64,000 nt of DNA from Alistipes sp. Lineage in GTDB: Bacteria; Bacteroidota; Bacteroidia; Bacteroidales; Rikenellaceae. The DNA is taken from NCBI GenBank assembly GCA_017517705.1, contig JAFWYM010000027.1, forward strand, positions 1 through 64,000, given 5' to 3'. Shown here in pieces: positions 25,628-33,959 of this stretch (within the stretch, counting starts at the first letter, position 1; every line of letters starts with the position of its first letter). Made by a program: the position numbers and the translations under genes. A model generated the notes under the pieces. That model ran no database searches and was not told the origin of the DNA. It was given only the letters and a program-made list of their open reading frames with translations.

Positions 25628-27403
25628 TTACATGCGCTCGGGGACATTTATGCCCAGGAGAGCCATTGCCGACTTCAGCGTGCGGGCTACGGCCTCGGCA
25701 AGCTTCAGACGCAGGGCACGTGTTGCTACGTTCTCCTCCTTGAGTATCGAGTGGTCGTGGTAGTAGCCGTTGAACTGCTTTGCCAGATCGTAGGCATAGG
25801 CCGCAATCACCGATGGAGCGAACTGCTCGCCTGCCATGCGTACCGTTGCGGGGTACTCCGTGAGAGCCTTTATAAGCTCAATCTCGTCCTGCAGGAGCGA
25901 TGCCTCAGTATAGCCATCCATTGCCACTCCACCATCCTCGGCCTTGCGCATAATCGAGCGTATGCGGGCGTGAGTATACTGGATGAAGGGGCCTGTGTTG
26001 CCGTTGAAGTCGATACTTTCGCGGGGATCGAAGAGCATAGTCTTCTTGGGGTCTACCTTGAGTATGAAGTACTTGAGAGCTCCGAGACCCACCATCTCCG
26101 AGATGGCGGCAGCCTCCTCGTCCGTAGCACCATCGAGTTTGCCGAGCTCGGCAGACATCTCGCGTGCGGTGCCTATCATCGCAGCAATGAGGTCGTCGGC
26201 ATCGACAACGGTACCCTCGCGCGACTTCATCTTACCCTCGGGAAGCTCAACCATGCCGTATGATAGGTGGAAGATGTTGTCGCTCCACTCGTAGCCGAGC
26301 TTCTTCAACACGAGCTTCAGCACCTGGAAGTGGTAGTTCTGCTCGTTGCCAACAACATATATCATGTCGTCGAGTTTGTTCTCCTCGAAGCGGCTAAGCG
26401 CCGTGCCGAGATCCTGGGTCATGTATACCGACGTGCCATCGCCACGCAAAAGGAGCTTCTGGTCGAGGCCATCAGCCTCGAGGTCGATCCATACGGAGTT
26501 ATCCTCCTTGCGGAAGAATACGCCCTTCTTCAGGCCATCCTCCACGAGACTCTTGCCGAGGAGGTATGTCTCTGACTCGTAGTATACCTTGTCGAAGTCG
26601 ACACCCATGGCCTTGTACGTCACGTCGAAGCCCTCATACACCCAGCCATTCATCGTCTCCCACAGAGCGTATACCTCGGGGTCTTTAGCCTCCCACTTGC
26701 GCAGCATCTCCTGCGCCTGGAGCATAATGGGTGCTTGGCGTTTGGCCTCCTCCTCGCTCATGCCCTCCGCAACGAGAGCCTTAACCTCAGCTTTGTAGTG
26801 CTTGTCGAACTCGACATAATACTTACCCACGAGGTGGTCGCCCTTCATTCCTGACGTCTCGGGTGTCTCACCTCCGCCATAGAGCTGCCATGCAAGCATC
26901 GACTTGCAGATGTGTATACCGCGGTCGTTCACGAGGTTCACCTTGATGACATTGTGGCCGTTAGCCTTGAGTATGGTGGCTACCGAGTAGCCGAGGAGGT
27001 TGTTGCGTATGTGGCCGAGGTGTAGCGGCTTGTTGGTGTTGGGCGACGAGTACTCTATCATTATCGTGCGTCCCGATGCGGGAGCCATGCCATAGTTCTC
27101 CGCCTCGCTTATCTCCTTGAAGCGTGCCGCCCAGAATGAAGCATCCACAACGAGGTTAAGGAAGCCCTTGATGACGTTGAAGGCCTTGATCTCGGGCACT
27201 GTGGCAACAATCTTCTCGCCGAGCTCCGTGGCTGTGGCCTCGGGCGACTTCTTCGATGCGCGGAGCAGAGGAAATACGACTACCGTGTAGTCGCCCTCGA
27301 ACTCCTTGCGAGTCTTTTGTATCTGTATATTGTCGGATGTGCCGTACAACTCCTCGGTTGCACGCTTCACAACGCTAAGGATGAACTCTTCGATGTTTAC
27401 CAT
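25628..27403 (-). CDS. argS: Arginyl-tRNA synthetase
   Basis: Class I synthetase of 591 residues that charges tRNA-Arg. The N-terminal Add1-type domain, the HIGH-type motif in NKPLHLGHIRNN, WLVNDRGIHICK-like NLVNDRGIHICKSML, and the KMSKS equivalent KMKSREGTV are all present. The DALR anticodon-binding domain ends in RALRLKLAEAVARTLKSA. I take the ATG at 27403 (MVNIEEFIL). Another in-frame ATG at 27415 is possible and sits only about 11 nt from the expected transcript start. It is divergent from the dihydrouridine synthase gene. Confidence 0.97.
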   Translation of the reverse strand: MVNIEEFILSVVKRATEELYGTSDNIQIQKTRKEFEGDYTVVVFPLLRASKKSPEATATELGEKIVATVPEIKAFNVIKGFLNLVVDASFWAARFKEISEAENYGMAPASGRTIMIEYSSPNTNKPLHLGHIRNNLLGYSVATILKANGHNVIKVNLVNDRGIHICKSMLAWQLYGGGETPETSGMKGDHLVGKYYVEFDKHYKAEVKALVAEGMSEEEAKRQAPIMLQAQEMLRKWEAKDPEVYALWETMNGWVYEGFDVTYKAMGVDFDKVYYESETYLLGKSLVEDGLKKGVFFRKEDNSVWIDLEADGLDQKLLLRGDGTSVYMTQDLGTALSRFEENKLDDMIYVVGNEQNYHFQVLKLVLKKLGYEWSDNIFHLSYGMVELPEGKMKSREGTVVDADDLIAAMIGTAREMSAELGKLDGATDEEAAAISEMVGLGALKYFILKVDPKKTMLFDPRESIDFNGNTGPFIQYTHARIRSIMRKAEDGGVAMDGYTEASLLQDEIELIKALTEYPATVRMAGEQFAPSVIAAYAYDLAKQFNGYYHDHSILKEENVATRALRLKLAEAVARTLKSAMALLGINVPERM

Positions 27404-27432
27404 AATTACTGTCACTTATATATATACTGGGG

Positions 27433-27440
27433 CAAAGATA
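27433..27440 (-). promoter_or_regulatory. -7 box of argS
   Basis: TATCTTTG on the minus strand, back to back with the dus promoter. Confidence 0.65.
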
Positions 27441-27470
27441 CAACTTTTTTTCTAATTACTAATTTTTCAC

Positions 27471-27478
27471 TATCTTTA
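27471..27478 (+). promoter_or_regulatory. -7 box of the dus gene
   Basis: TATCTTTA, 18 bp before the ATG at 27497, so the leader is expected to be about 10 nt. Confidence 0.55.
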
Positions 27479-27496
27479 TGCCGTAAAATTGCTGCT

Positions 27497-28519
27497 ATGA
27501 AGATTTCAGATATAGATTTAGGCGATAAGCCTCTCTTTCTTGCCCCTATGGAGGATGTCACCGACCCCTCCTTCAGGTATATGTGCAAGCGCTTTGGTGC
27601 CGATGTTGTGTATACCGAGTTTATCTCCTCCGACGGCCTAATACGCGATGCTTGGAAGTCGCGTGCGAAGCTCAATATTGCCGATTACGAGCGCCCCGTG
27701 GGCATACAGATATATGGTCATTTGATAGAGCCTATGGTCGAGGCAGCACGCATAGCCGAGAGTGCTAATCCGGATATCATCGACATCAATTTCGGATGTC
27801 CGGTGAAGAAGATAGCCTCGCGTGGTGCCGGCTCGGGAATGATGCGCGACGTGGATCTTATGGTCGAGATGACACGCCAGATTGTGCGCGCTGTGAATAA
27901 GCCTGTGACGGTAAAGACGCGCCTTGGCTGGAGCGACGAGATGAAGAATATCGAGGAGGTGGCACTGCGTCTGCAGGATGTGGGCATCGCAGCCCTCACG
28001 ATTCACGGTCGCACACGCTCGCAGATGTATCGTGGCGAGGCCGACTGGACGCTTATAGGCAAGATAAAGAACGACCCGCGCATACGTATCCCCATCATCG
28101 GCAATGGCGATGTGGACTCGGCCGTAAAGTGCAAGGATATGTTCGATCGCTATGGTGTTGATGGCGTGATGATAGGCCGTGCTACGTATGGTCGTCCGTG
28201 GATATTTAAGGAGTGTAAACACTACCTCGAGACGGGCAACCTACTGCCACAACCCTCAGTCATAGAGCGTGTGACCATCGCCAAGGAGCACTTCGCCAAG
28301 TCGCTCGAGATAAAGGGTGATAGGGTAGGCGTTCTGGAGATGCGTCGCCACTTTACCAACTATTTCAAGGGGCTTCCCGACTTTAAGCAGACGCGCCTGA
28401 AGCTCGTCACGTCGTTTGACATCGACGAGATACGCGCAACGCTCGACTATATCGCCGAGCGTTGGGGTGACTTCGATATGGGCGAGATTGTACCTCAGCC
28501 GCTATCGCACGAATTATAG
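27497..28519 (+). CDS. tRNA-dihydrouridine synthase (DusB-like)
   Basis: A 340-residue FMN-dependent enzyme that reduces uridine to dihydrouridine in the tRNA D-loop. The flavin barrel starts FLAPMEDVTDPSFRYM. The catalytic Cys101 is in DINFGCPVKKI. KTRLGWSDE, LTIHGRTRSQMYRG, IIGNGDV and GVMIGRATYGRPW follow as in DusB. The start is the ATG at 27497; the open frame reaches back to 27317 but would run through the promoter and argS. Confidence 0.95.
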   Translation: MKISDIDLGDKPLFLAPMEDVTDPSFRYMCKRFGADVVYTEFISSDGLIRDAWKSRAKLNIADYERPVGIQIYGHLIEPMVEAARIAESANPDIIDINFGCPVKKIASRGAGSGMMRDVDLMVEMTRQIVRAVNKPVTVKTRLGWSDEMKNIEEVALRLQDVGIAALTIHGRTRSQMYRGEADWTLIGKIKNDPRIRIPIIGNGDVDSAVKCKDMFDRYGVDGVMIGRATYGRPWIFKECKHYLETGNLLPQPSVIERVTIAKEHFAKSLEIKGDRVGVLEMRRHFTNYFKGLPDFKQTRLKLVTSFDIDEIRATLDYIAERWGDFDMGEIVPQPLSHEL

Positions 28520-28532
28520 GGTGTTCGGGGTG

Positions 28533-30131
28533 CTACTTGTCGCTACTGGGTAGGTCGGTACCCTTCTCCACAAACACCTGGAAGATAAGTGGCGTGTACG
28601 ACTGTATCTCGGTCGATGTGGTAGTCACGGTTGTTGTCGTCGAGTCCGTATTTGCCGAGTAGTCGTAGCCGTAGTAGTAGGGGTCGTAGCCGTAGTAGCC
28701 GTTGTTGTACATGCCACCATAACCATATCCGTAGTAGCTATTCATATAATTCATATAGTTATAGTAGTTCATCGTGTCGTAGTAGGCGTCGTTGTTCGAT
28801 GTCGTCGTGGATGTGTGTGTGCCCACCTGTCCCTTCAAGCCATAGGCGTATGTCGACACGGTGAGTATCGTGGCCCACTGACCATAGCGTAGCGTTGGTA
28901 GGGCATAGTTCCATGCGAGGATGTAGTTGTTGTCTAAGGGCTTGCGTGTGTTGAAGCTCAGAGCCTCGCCCTCGTTCTCCACCTTGCCAAAGACTATCTG
29001 CTTGACTTCATCGATGTTGGTGTCGAAGATATATCCGTCGAGGAAGCGACCTACGTACCACACCTTAGCTGTGGCATTTACCTTGAGCGAGTCGGCAGTG
29101 AGCACCTCGTCGCGTGTGATGCCCTTGCCGAAGCGCTCCACGAGGGCCTTGTTTATGCGGCTGTCGACGTCGTCGAGTTGGCTCACACCGGCAGTGGTGC
29201 TATATATCGTGCCCGCATTGTAGCGTCCCTCATCGGGGTAGTGGGCATCGTCGGCATTTCGGAACTTGAAGGAGACGCTCTCGGGCGTATAGGCGTAGTT
29301 GACGTATAGATGCTCGAGGGTGTCAATGGGCTGATGCCAACGACCGTCGAAAAACTCCAACGGACGGGTGTCTACCGGCTCATCACTCGGCTCATCGGCA
29401 CGTGTTGTGCGACGAGGGAGTTTCGCACTCTCCTGCGTCTTGGATTTATGGTCGGTGCATACGCCACCATTAATTCTGGCGAAGAGGTCGACCCTCTCAC
29501 CCTCATACTCCACGGGGTTTGCCACGTGGCCATACACCTCCATATCCACAATTATGGGCCTGTTCTCGTCGAGAGTATACTGACCCTCGTAGCCACCGTC
29601 ACTCGTTGTTCCCGCAGTATTTGTTGTCACCGTCGATGGCATATATAGGCGCATCTTGGTGCCGTAGCGCACCTCCACATCCTCGATTACGCCACTCTCC
29701 TTGTTCTTAACCTTCAGGGTGTTGAACGTGGCGAGGTATGTACCCTCCATCAGTGTGTGGCTCTCCTTGCCGCTGAAACGAAATACGGGGTTATAGTGCG
29801 TATGGTCGGTATATGTGCCGAGCTGATACGCTGTCAGCCAGTCGCGTGTCTCGCATACGTTGCCGTCGAAGTCGCGGTTGGTGAAGTTGTACCACATCCA
29901 TACATCCTTGCCCGTCACGGCCACAGAGTCCTGAACGCCATAGTCGAGTATATCGACATAGTAGCCGCCATTCTCCTGGTAGTTATCCTTAAGCTCGGGG
30001 TGGTACTTCTCGATCCATACAGCCAATGAGCGCTGCTCCACCTCCTCGAATGTCATCTTGGGCTCCTTCACACAGGCAGCAGCGAGGAGGAGGATGCCCC
30101 AAAATAATATGCCTTTTAGTCTATATCTCAT
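28533..30131 (-). CDS. Large lipoprotein with tyrosine-rich low-complexity segment
   Basis: The lipobox LLLAAAC places the lipid Cys near residue 20. The bulk, about 40-440, is a beta-rich region I do not recognise, beginning MTFEEVEQRSLAVWIEKYHP. That stretch resembles the start of Bacteroidota DUF4827/FKBP-like lipoproteins, so it may be a diverged partner of the FKBP gene upstream. A striking stretch near 447-491 has 19 Tyr in 45 residues, mixed with Gly, Asn and Met, followed by a Thr run. ATGs at 30137 and 30131 are both possible. It follows the FKBP gene by about 15 bp and is surely co-transcribed. Function unknown. Confidence 0.75.
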   Translation of the reverse strand: MRYRLKGILFWGILLLAAACVKEPKMTFEEVEQRSLAVWIEKYHPELKDNYQENGGYYVDILDYGVQDSVAVTGKDVWMWYNFTNRDFDGNVCETRDWLTAYQLGTYTDHTHYNPVFRFSGKESHTLMEGTYLATFNTLKVKNKESGVIEDVEVRYGTKMRLYMPSTVTTNTAGTTSDGGYEGQYTLDENRPIIVDMEVYGHVANPVEYEGERVDLFARINGGVCTDHKSKTQESAKLPRRTTRADEPSDEPVDTRPLEFFDGRWHQPIDTLEHLYVNYAYTPESVSFKFRNADDAHYPDEGRYNAGTIYSTTAGVSQLDDVDSRINKALVERFGKGITRDEVLTADSLKVNATAKVWYVGRFLDGYIFDTNIDEVKQIVFGKVENEGEALSFNTRKPLDNNYILAWNYALPTLRYGQWATILTVSTYAYGLKGQVGTHTSTTTSNNDAYYDTMNYYNYMNYMNSYYGYGYGGMYNNGYYGYDPYYYGYDYSANTDSTTTTVTTTSTEIQSYTPLIFQVFVEKGTDLPSSDK

Positions 30132-30149
30132 ACTCAATTTGTTACTCTG

Positions 30150-30764
30150 TTACTCCACGTTCACGATGTCTACAAACCACACTACCGAGGACTTGCTTGG
30201 CACCTTGCCCACGTAGTGCTTGCCATACGCCGCCTCGTAGGTGAGGTATACCTCCACGCTGTCGCCCTCGCGACAACCCTTGAGTGCTGTTTCGAGACCA
30301 CCGAGGAGCTCATCGGCGCCTATCTTCACGCGCATAGGCTCCGTCGTCCACTCATACTCGGCGTCGAGACCCATCTCCTCGAGCTTGGCCAGCGACTCTG
30401 CATCGTTTGTGGCGAACATGTTGGTTACGGTAGGTGCCGCATTGTTGAAGATGTATGCAGTATATACAATCTCTATGGTCGAGCCCTTGCGCACCTCGTC
30501 CCAGCCATCGCGACCCTCGGCATAGTATGTGGCGATGTAGCGATATATGTTCATGCCCCAGCGTGTGTAGAACTGTGGCTCGTCGTCGAGCGAGTTGCCT
30601 ATGTCGTCCTCGACAATGAGGCGCGGCTGGTGTGAGCCTGTGAGGTATCGCTCGATACCCGTCTGTTGCGATGTGAGCACGGTGTCGGTGTCGTTGGAGC
30701 AGCCTGAGGTAAGGAGCGCCACAACGACGACAGCGATGGTTGCTATGTTACGTATCAACTTCAT
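30150..30764 (-). CDS. FKBP-type peptidyl-prolyl isomerase lipoprotein
   Basis: A signal peptide and lipobox (ALLTSGC, Cys22) lead a 204-residue protein. The C-terminal domain is FKBP-like: GSTIEIVYTAYIFN, LLGGLETALKGCREGDSVEVYLTYEAAYGKH and the closing SSVVWFVDIVNVE. It would assist folding of proteins outside the cytoplasm. A roughly 40-residue insertion (NMFATNDAESLAKLEEMGL) sits where the FKBP flap would be. It is first of a two-gene unit with the Tyr-rich lipoprotein, which may be its client or partner. Confidence 0.88.
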   Translation of the reverse strand: MKLIRNIATIAVVVVALLTSGCSNDTDTVLTSQQTGIERYLTGSHQPRLIVEDDIGNSLDDEPQFYTRWGMNIYRYIATYYAEGRDGWDEVRKGSTIEIVYTAYIFNNAAPTVTNMFATNDAESLAKLEEMGLDAEYEWTTEPMRVKIGADELLGGLETALKGCREGDSVEVYLTYEAAYGKHYVGKVPSKSSVVWFVDIVNVE

Positions 30765-30781
30765 ACTATAGTATAATCGTG

Positions 30782-30789
30782 CAAAGTTA
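30782..30789 (-). promoter_or_regulatory. -7 box of the FKBP operon
   Basis: TAACTTTG on the minus strand, 17 bp before the ATG at 30764. Confidence 0.6.
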
Positions 30790-30833
30790 ATAATTATTTT
30801 GCCATGCTCCACCTTTTTTCGTAGAAAAAGTCA

Positions 30834-31421
30834 CTATAGTCGCTTTAGCGCTGCGCGTATGGCATCCTCGACACTGATGGTGGAACTCTCCTTGAATATC
30901 GCCGTTAGAGCCTTCTCGGATGCTGCCTTCTGGAATCCGAGCATTGCCAGGGCGGCCATAGCCTCATCGTAGGCGGCATTGTTGCGCTCCTTGGCTACAA
31001 CAAGCTCGGCATTGCCTGCGAGTTCGAGCATCTTGCCCGAGAGCTCGACAATAATCTTCTGTGCAGTCTTGAGTCCCAAGCCCTTGACATTTTTTAGCAG
31101 TACGGCATTCTCGGTGGCTATGATATTCTGCAACTCGCGTGGCGAGTATGTCGAGAGAATCATCCTCGCGGTGTTGCCACCTACGCCCGAGACGCTTATG
31201 AGCTGACGGAAGAGCTCGCGTTCGATCTTCGTGGAGAAGCCGAAGAGAGTCTGCTGATCCTCGCGCACGATGAAGTGTACGTAGAGTAATGCCTCTGACG
31301 AGTGCTCGATGTCGGAGTATGTCTTTAGCGATATGTTTATCATATATCCCACGCCCGCAGCCTCAATCACGGCGTATGTGGGTGTAGCCTCGGCAACCTT
31401 TCCTGTTATATATTCGTACAT
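30834..31421 (-). CDS. ruvA: Holliday junction branch migration protein RuvA
   Basis: A 195-residue subunit that binds four-way junctions and loads the RuvB motor. The N-terminal OB domain starts MYEYITGKVAEATPTYAVIE. HhH motifs appear as LISVSGVGGNTARMIL and VKGLGLKTAQKIIVEL. The C-terminal helical domain (DEAMAALAMLGFQKAASEKAL) contacts RuvB. Normal length. ruvB and ruvC are not nearby. Confidence 0.97.
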   Translation of the reverse strand: MYEYITGKVAEATPTYAVIEAAGVGYMINISLKTYSDIEHSSEALLYVHFIVREDQQTLFGFSTKIERELFRQLISVSGVGGNTARMILSTYSPRELQNIIATENAVLLKNVKGLGLKTAQKIIVELSGKMLELAGNAELVVAKERNNAAYDEAMAALAMLGFQKAASEKALTAIFKESSTISVEDAIRAALKRL

Positions 31422-31461
31422 AGCAACACGCTGTTGGTTGAAAATAATTGCAAATTTTCTA

Positions 31462-31469
31462 CAAAAGTA
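31462..31469 (-). promoter_or_regulatory. -7 box of ruvA
   Basis: TACTTTTG on the minus strand, 40 bp before the ruvA ATG. Confidence 0.5.
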
Positions 31470-31481
31470 AATAAATTTTCG

Positions 31482-31489
31482 TACCTTTG
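31482..31489 (+). promoter_or_regulatory. -7 box of the OmpH-like gene
   Basis: TACCTTTG, 42 bp before the ATG at 31532, divergent from the ruvA promoter. Confidence 0.6.
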
Positions 31490-31531
31490 TGTTTTGAATT
31501 GCGAAAATTAACTAAAACAAGGGATATTATT

Positions 31532-32209
31532 ATGAAAAGAACACTTTTGTTTGCCGTAGCTGCGGTGATGTGCGCTTGTGGTGGTGCTGACAATAAGAGT
31601 AAGGGTGAGGCTACTGTCAGCGACTCTACGGAGGTGCGTACTGTTGAGTGCGTTGCAAGTGGCGATGTGGTGTATGTTGACCTCGACTATATTATGATGT
31701 CGAGCAAGCTCTATGCTCAGGAGGGTAAGAGCCTTGAGGCTAAGGTTAAGAGCTTCGAGGAGAAGTCTATAACCACACAGGAGGGCTGGGCTAAGAAGGA
31801 GCAGAGCCTTGCTGCCGAGTACAACAAACTTCAGGCCGACGCTGCCAAGCTCGAGCAGGACTACGCCAAGGGCTTGATCACGACGCTTAATGCGCAGCAG
31901 AAGCAGGAGGAGTTGCAGACTAAGGGTAACTCTATTCAGTCGCGAATGACGGCACTCCAGAATACGGTGCAGAGCGAGGGACAGAAGCTCCAGGAGGAGG
32001 AGCGCGCCTTGGGCGAGGAGCAGATGGTGCTCATGAATAAGTTCCAGGATCTCACACGTCGTGCTCTTGACGAGGTGAATGCCGACCACCGTTACAAGAT
32101 GATTCTCAATGCTGTCTCTGTCGTAGACTCAGACCCCACGCTCAACATCTCGGATATCATCCTTAAGAAGGTTGACCAGATCTACGAGGCGGATAATAGC
32201 GCCGAGTAG
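31532..32209 (+). CDS. OmpH/Skp-like coiled-coil lipoprotein
   Basis: 225 residues with a signal peptide ending in AAVMCACGG, so lipidation at Cys14 or Cys16 is likely. After a short linker, DVVYVDLDYIMMSSKLY resembles the first strand and helix of Skp/OmpH chaperones. Residues about 70-195 are a long Glu/Lys/Gln coiled coil of the tentacle type. The end (LNISDIILKKVDQIY) matches the returning strand. Skp holds unfolded outer-membrane proteins in the periplasm; a lipid anchor is a variation on that. Transcribed alone, ending in a clear terminator. Confidence 0.85.
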   Translation: MKRTLLFAVAAVMCACGGADNKSKGEATVSDSTEVRTVECVASGDVVYVDLDYIMMSSKLYAQEGKSLEAKVKSFEEKSITTQEGWAKKEQSLAAEYNKLQADAAKLEQDYAKGLITTLNAQQKQEELQTKGNSIQSRMTALQNTVQSEGQKLQEEERALGEEQMVLMNKFQDLTRRALDEVNADHRYKMILNAVSVVDSDPTLNISDIILKKVDQIYEADNSAE

Positions 32210-32237
32210 CGAATAATTATCGCCTACCTATAACTTT

Positions 32238-32270
32238 TGCCGATTTGCTCTTGCAAGTCGGCATTTTTTT
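32238..32270 (+). terminator. Intrinsic terminator of the OmpH-like gene
   Basis: 11-bp stem TGCCGATTTGC/GCAAGTCGGCA with loop TCTT, followed by seven T, 29 bp past the stop. Confidence 0.9.
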
Positions 32271-32311
32271 GACTAATTTCGCACCGGAATTTAAACCTTA
32301 GAGTCGCAGAT

Positions 32312-33112
32312 ATGGGATTCATACCTATTACCTTCGTAGATATCATAGATATCATCCTTGTAGCCTCGCTCCTTTATGGCCTCTTCCGCGCTATGAAGGG
32401 CACGAGCGCACCATATATCATGGTGGGTATATTTGTGATATACTTAGTATGGATTCTTGTCAAGACCTTCAACCTTGTTCTCTTCTCGAACATCCTCGGA
32501 CAGCTGATATCTATAGGTATGCTTGCCATCCTTATCATCTTCCAGCCCGAGATACGCCACTTCCTGCAGGTCATAGGCCGTCAGCGTGAGCGCTTTGAGT
32601 GGCTGACGAAGATATTTAATCTGCGTAGCCGTAAGACCGAGGGCGATATAAACCTTGTGCCTATTGTCACGGCGTGCCAGGAGATGGGCGAGCAGAAGGT
32701 CGGAGCACTCATCCTCATTAAGCAGTCTAATGACCTCGGCATCGTCGAGGAGAGTGGCATATCTATCGATGCTAAGGTGTCGACAGCGCTCCTGGAGAAT
32801 ATATTTTTCAAGAATGCACCCCTGCACGATGGCGCTGTTGTCATCAGTGGCGACCGCGTTGTCGCAGCCAAGTGTGTGCTCCCCTCGACACGTCAGGAGG
32901 TGCCTAAGTCGTACGGTATGCGTCATCGCGCAGCCTTGGGTATGAGTGAGGTGTCGGACGCTATCATCATCGTTGTCTCGGAGGAGACGGGTGCCATATC
33001 GTTGGCTCATGACTCGGTCATCAAACGTAACGTTGATCCTCAGCGCTTGGCACAGTCGATACGTAAGTTGATGCATATCAACAACCAGCGCCGTGAGGAG
33101 AAGGCCGAGTAA
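32312..33112 (+). CDS. cdaA: Diadenylate cyclase CdaA
   Basis: A 266-residue membrane enzyme that joins two ATP into cyclic di-AMP, a messenger for potassium and cell-wall balance. Three hydrophobic segments lie in residues 8-78. They are followed by a short coiled region and the DAC domain with its two signatures: Asp173-Gly-Ala in PLHDGAVVI and Arg204-His-Arg in GMRHRAALG. Gene order seen elsewhere (cdaR, glmM) is not conserved here; a tRNA-Gln follows. No riboswitch-like leader is seen in the 100 bp upstream. Confidence 0.95.
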   Translation: MGFIPITFVDIIDIILVASLLYGLFRAMKGTSAPYIMVGIFVIYLVWILVKTFNLVLFSNILGQLISIGMLAILIIFQPEIRHFLQVIGRQRERFEWLTKIFNLRSRKTEGDINLVPIVTACQEMGEQKVGALILIKQSNDLGIVEESGISIDAKVSTALLENIFFKNAPLHDGAVVISGDRVVAAKCVLPSTRQEVPKSYGMRHRAALGMSEVSDAIIIVVSEETGAISLAHDSVIKRNVDPQRLAQSIRKLMHINNQRREEKAE

Positions 33113-33140
33113 ATAATCGTAGATATTATACATCTAAAAT

Positions 33141-33171
33141 TTTGCTGTTTAAAAACTTTACACTATCTTTG
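33141..33171 (+). promoter_or_regulatory. Promoter of tRNA-Gln
   Basis: TTTG (33141-33144), 19-bp spacer, then TATCTTTG (33164-33171). This is the full Bacteroidota -33/-7 consensus at ideal spacing, 21 bp before the tRNA. Confidence 0.8.
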
Positions 33172-33192
33172 CCGACGCTTACGAGCAACGAT

Positions 33193-33266
33193 TGAGCTAT
33201 GGTGTAATGGTAACACAGCAGATTTTGGTTCTGTTATTCTGAGTTCGAATCTCGGTAGCTCAACCA
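33193..33266 (+). tRNA. tRNA-Gln (anticodon TTG)
   Basis: A 74-nt cloverleaf with acceptor arms TGAGCTA and TAGCTCA, D-arm GGTGTAATGGTAACAC, anticodon loop TTTTGGT reading TTG, and T-arm containing GTTCGAATC. The encoded A-CCA end runs to 33266. It has its own promoter just upstream and a stem-loop terminator 25 bp downstream. Confidence 0.97.
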
Positions 33267-33290
33267 TAGAAGCCTCCTTGTGGGGGTGGG

Positions 33291-33323
33291 TTTTTCGGCA
33301 GTGAAAATTTCACTGCCGATTTT
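33291..33323 (+). terminator. Terminator of tRNA-Gln
   Basis: Arms CGGCAGTGAAA/TTTCACTGCCG flanked by TTTTT and ATTTTG. Confidence 0.85.
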
Positions 33324-33410
33324 GTTTATCTACAATGCGTTAGACTACTATAGTGTGAAATGGGGCTCAGTCGTAAATTCCGGTGGGGCATTAAAAAAGT
33401 TAAGCGAAAA

Positions 33411-33496
33411 TATGGGGAGTATGGGGAGTATGGGTAATGTGGGTAATAATACCCAACCTACTCAGTCTACTCACTCTACCCAATCACCCCAGTGAA
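33411..33496. repeat. Inverted array of short G-rich/C-rich units, locus 2
   Basis: GGGGAGTAT-GGGGAGTAT-GGGTAATGT-GGGTAAT followed by ACCCAACCTACTC-type C-rich words ending CAATCACCCC. This is a smaller version of the arrays at 11446 and 52680. No gene is seen in 33324-33959. Confidence 0.65.
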
Positions 33497-33560
33497 TTTA
33501 GGGAGGTTAGAGAGGTTAGAGAAATACCTAATAGCACTTTCCTTAAACTCTCTAAAAAGC

Positions 33561-33768
33561 CGTCATCGCGAAGAATTGCATCCGAAGGCTACACTGATAC
33601 GCAACCACGCTCTATGCAATTCTGTGGCGATCTACCTTTGTTATCTCCCTCGCTGATGCGCACCATCGCACTCCCTAACGAAGTATATTCAGCGGTAGAT
33701 GCCCACGTTGGGGCATGGTAGCAATCAACTCTCTCCAACCACCACGGATGCCCCGCCTCGGCATGACG
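33561..33768 (+). repeat. 208-bp dispersed repeat, copy 1
   Basis: Starts CGTCATCGCGAAGAATTGCA and ends CTCGGCATGACG. Copy 2 lies at 44039-44246 in the opposite orientation with the same ends and length and most of the interior, for example AATTGCAT, GATCTACCTTTG, and GATGCCCACGTTGGGGCAT (itself a small hairpin). The ends CGTCAT/ATGACG form short terminal inverted repeats. Open frames inside are not preserved between copies. Confidence 0.8.
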
Positions 33769-33865
33769 AGTTGATTTATACTCCACCGACTATTAAGACT
33801 GAACCCTTTTACGGCTGAGTCTTTGGGTTTGGTCTAAAAATTTTGGATCGTACTATTTTTTTATT

Positions 33866-33873
33866 TACCTTTG
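33866..33873 (+). promoter_or_regulatory. -7 box of the ohrR-like operon
   Basis: TACCTTTG, 86 bp before the regulator ATG. Confidence 0.55.
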
Positions 33874-33890
33874 TTGTGCGCAATTAAATT

Positions 33891-33898
33891 TTGTACAA
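33891..33898 (+). promoter_or_regulatory. Possible operator of the OhrR-type regulator
   Basis: TTGTACAA palindrome inside an AT-rich stretch (ATTAAATTTTGTACAATATT) about 18 bp after the -7 box, where a repressor would block the promoter. Known OhrR operators are AT-rich with TACAATT/AATTGTA halves. Assignment is by resemblance only. Confidence 0.35.
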
Positions 33899-33959
33899 TA
33901 TTAATTATGTAGAGCATATACAGCCCGCGAGATAGAGAGGTGCTATAATACAAATTACG

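Noticed and set aside
27317..27496. 60-residue N-terminal extension of the dihydrouridine synthase frame
   Set aside because: Runs antisense through argS and across the promoter box; the ATG at 27497 begins the family sequence.
33589..33786. Short frames inside the 208-bp repeats (also 44041-44352)
   Set aside because: Frames are interrupted differently in the two copies, so there is no sign of protein-level conservation.
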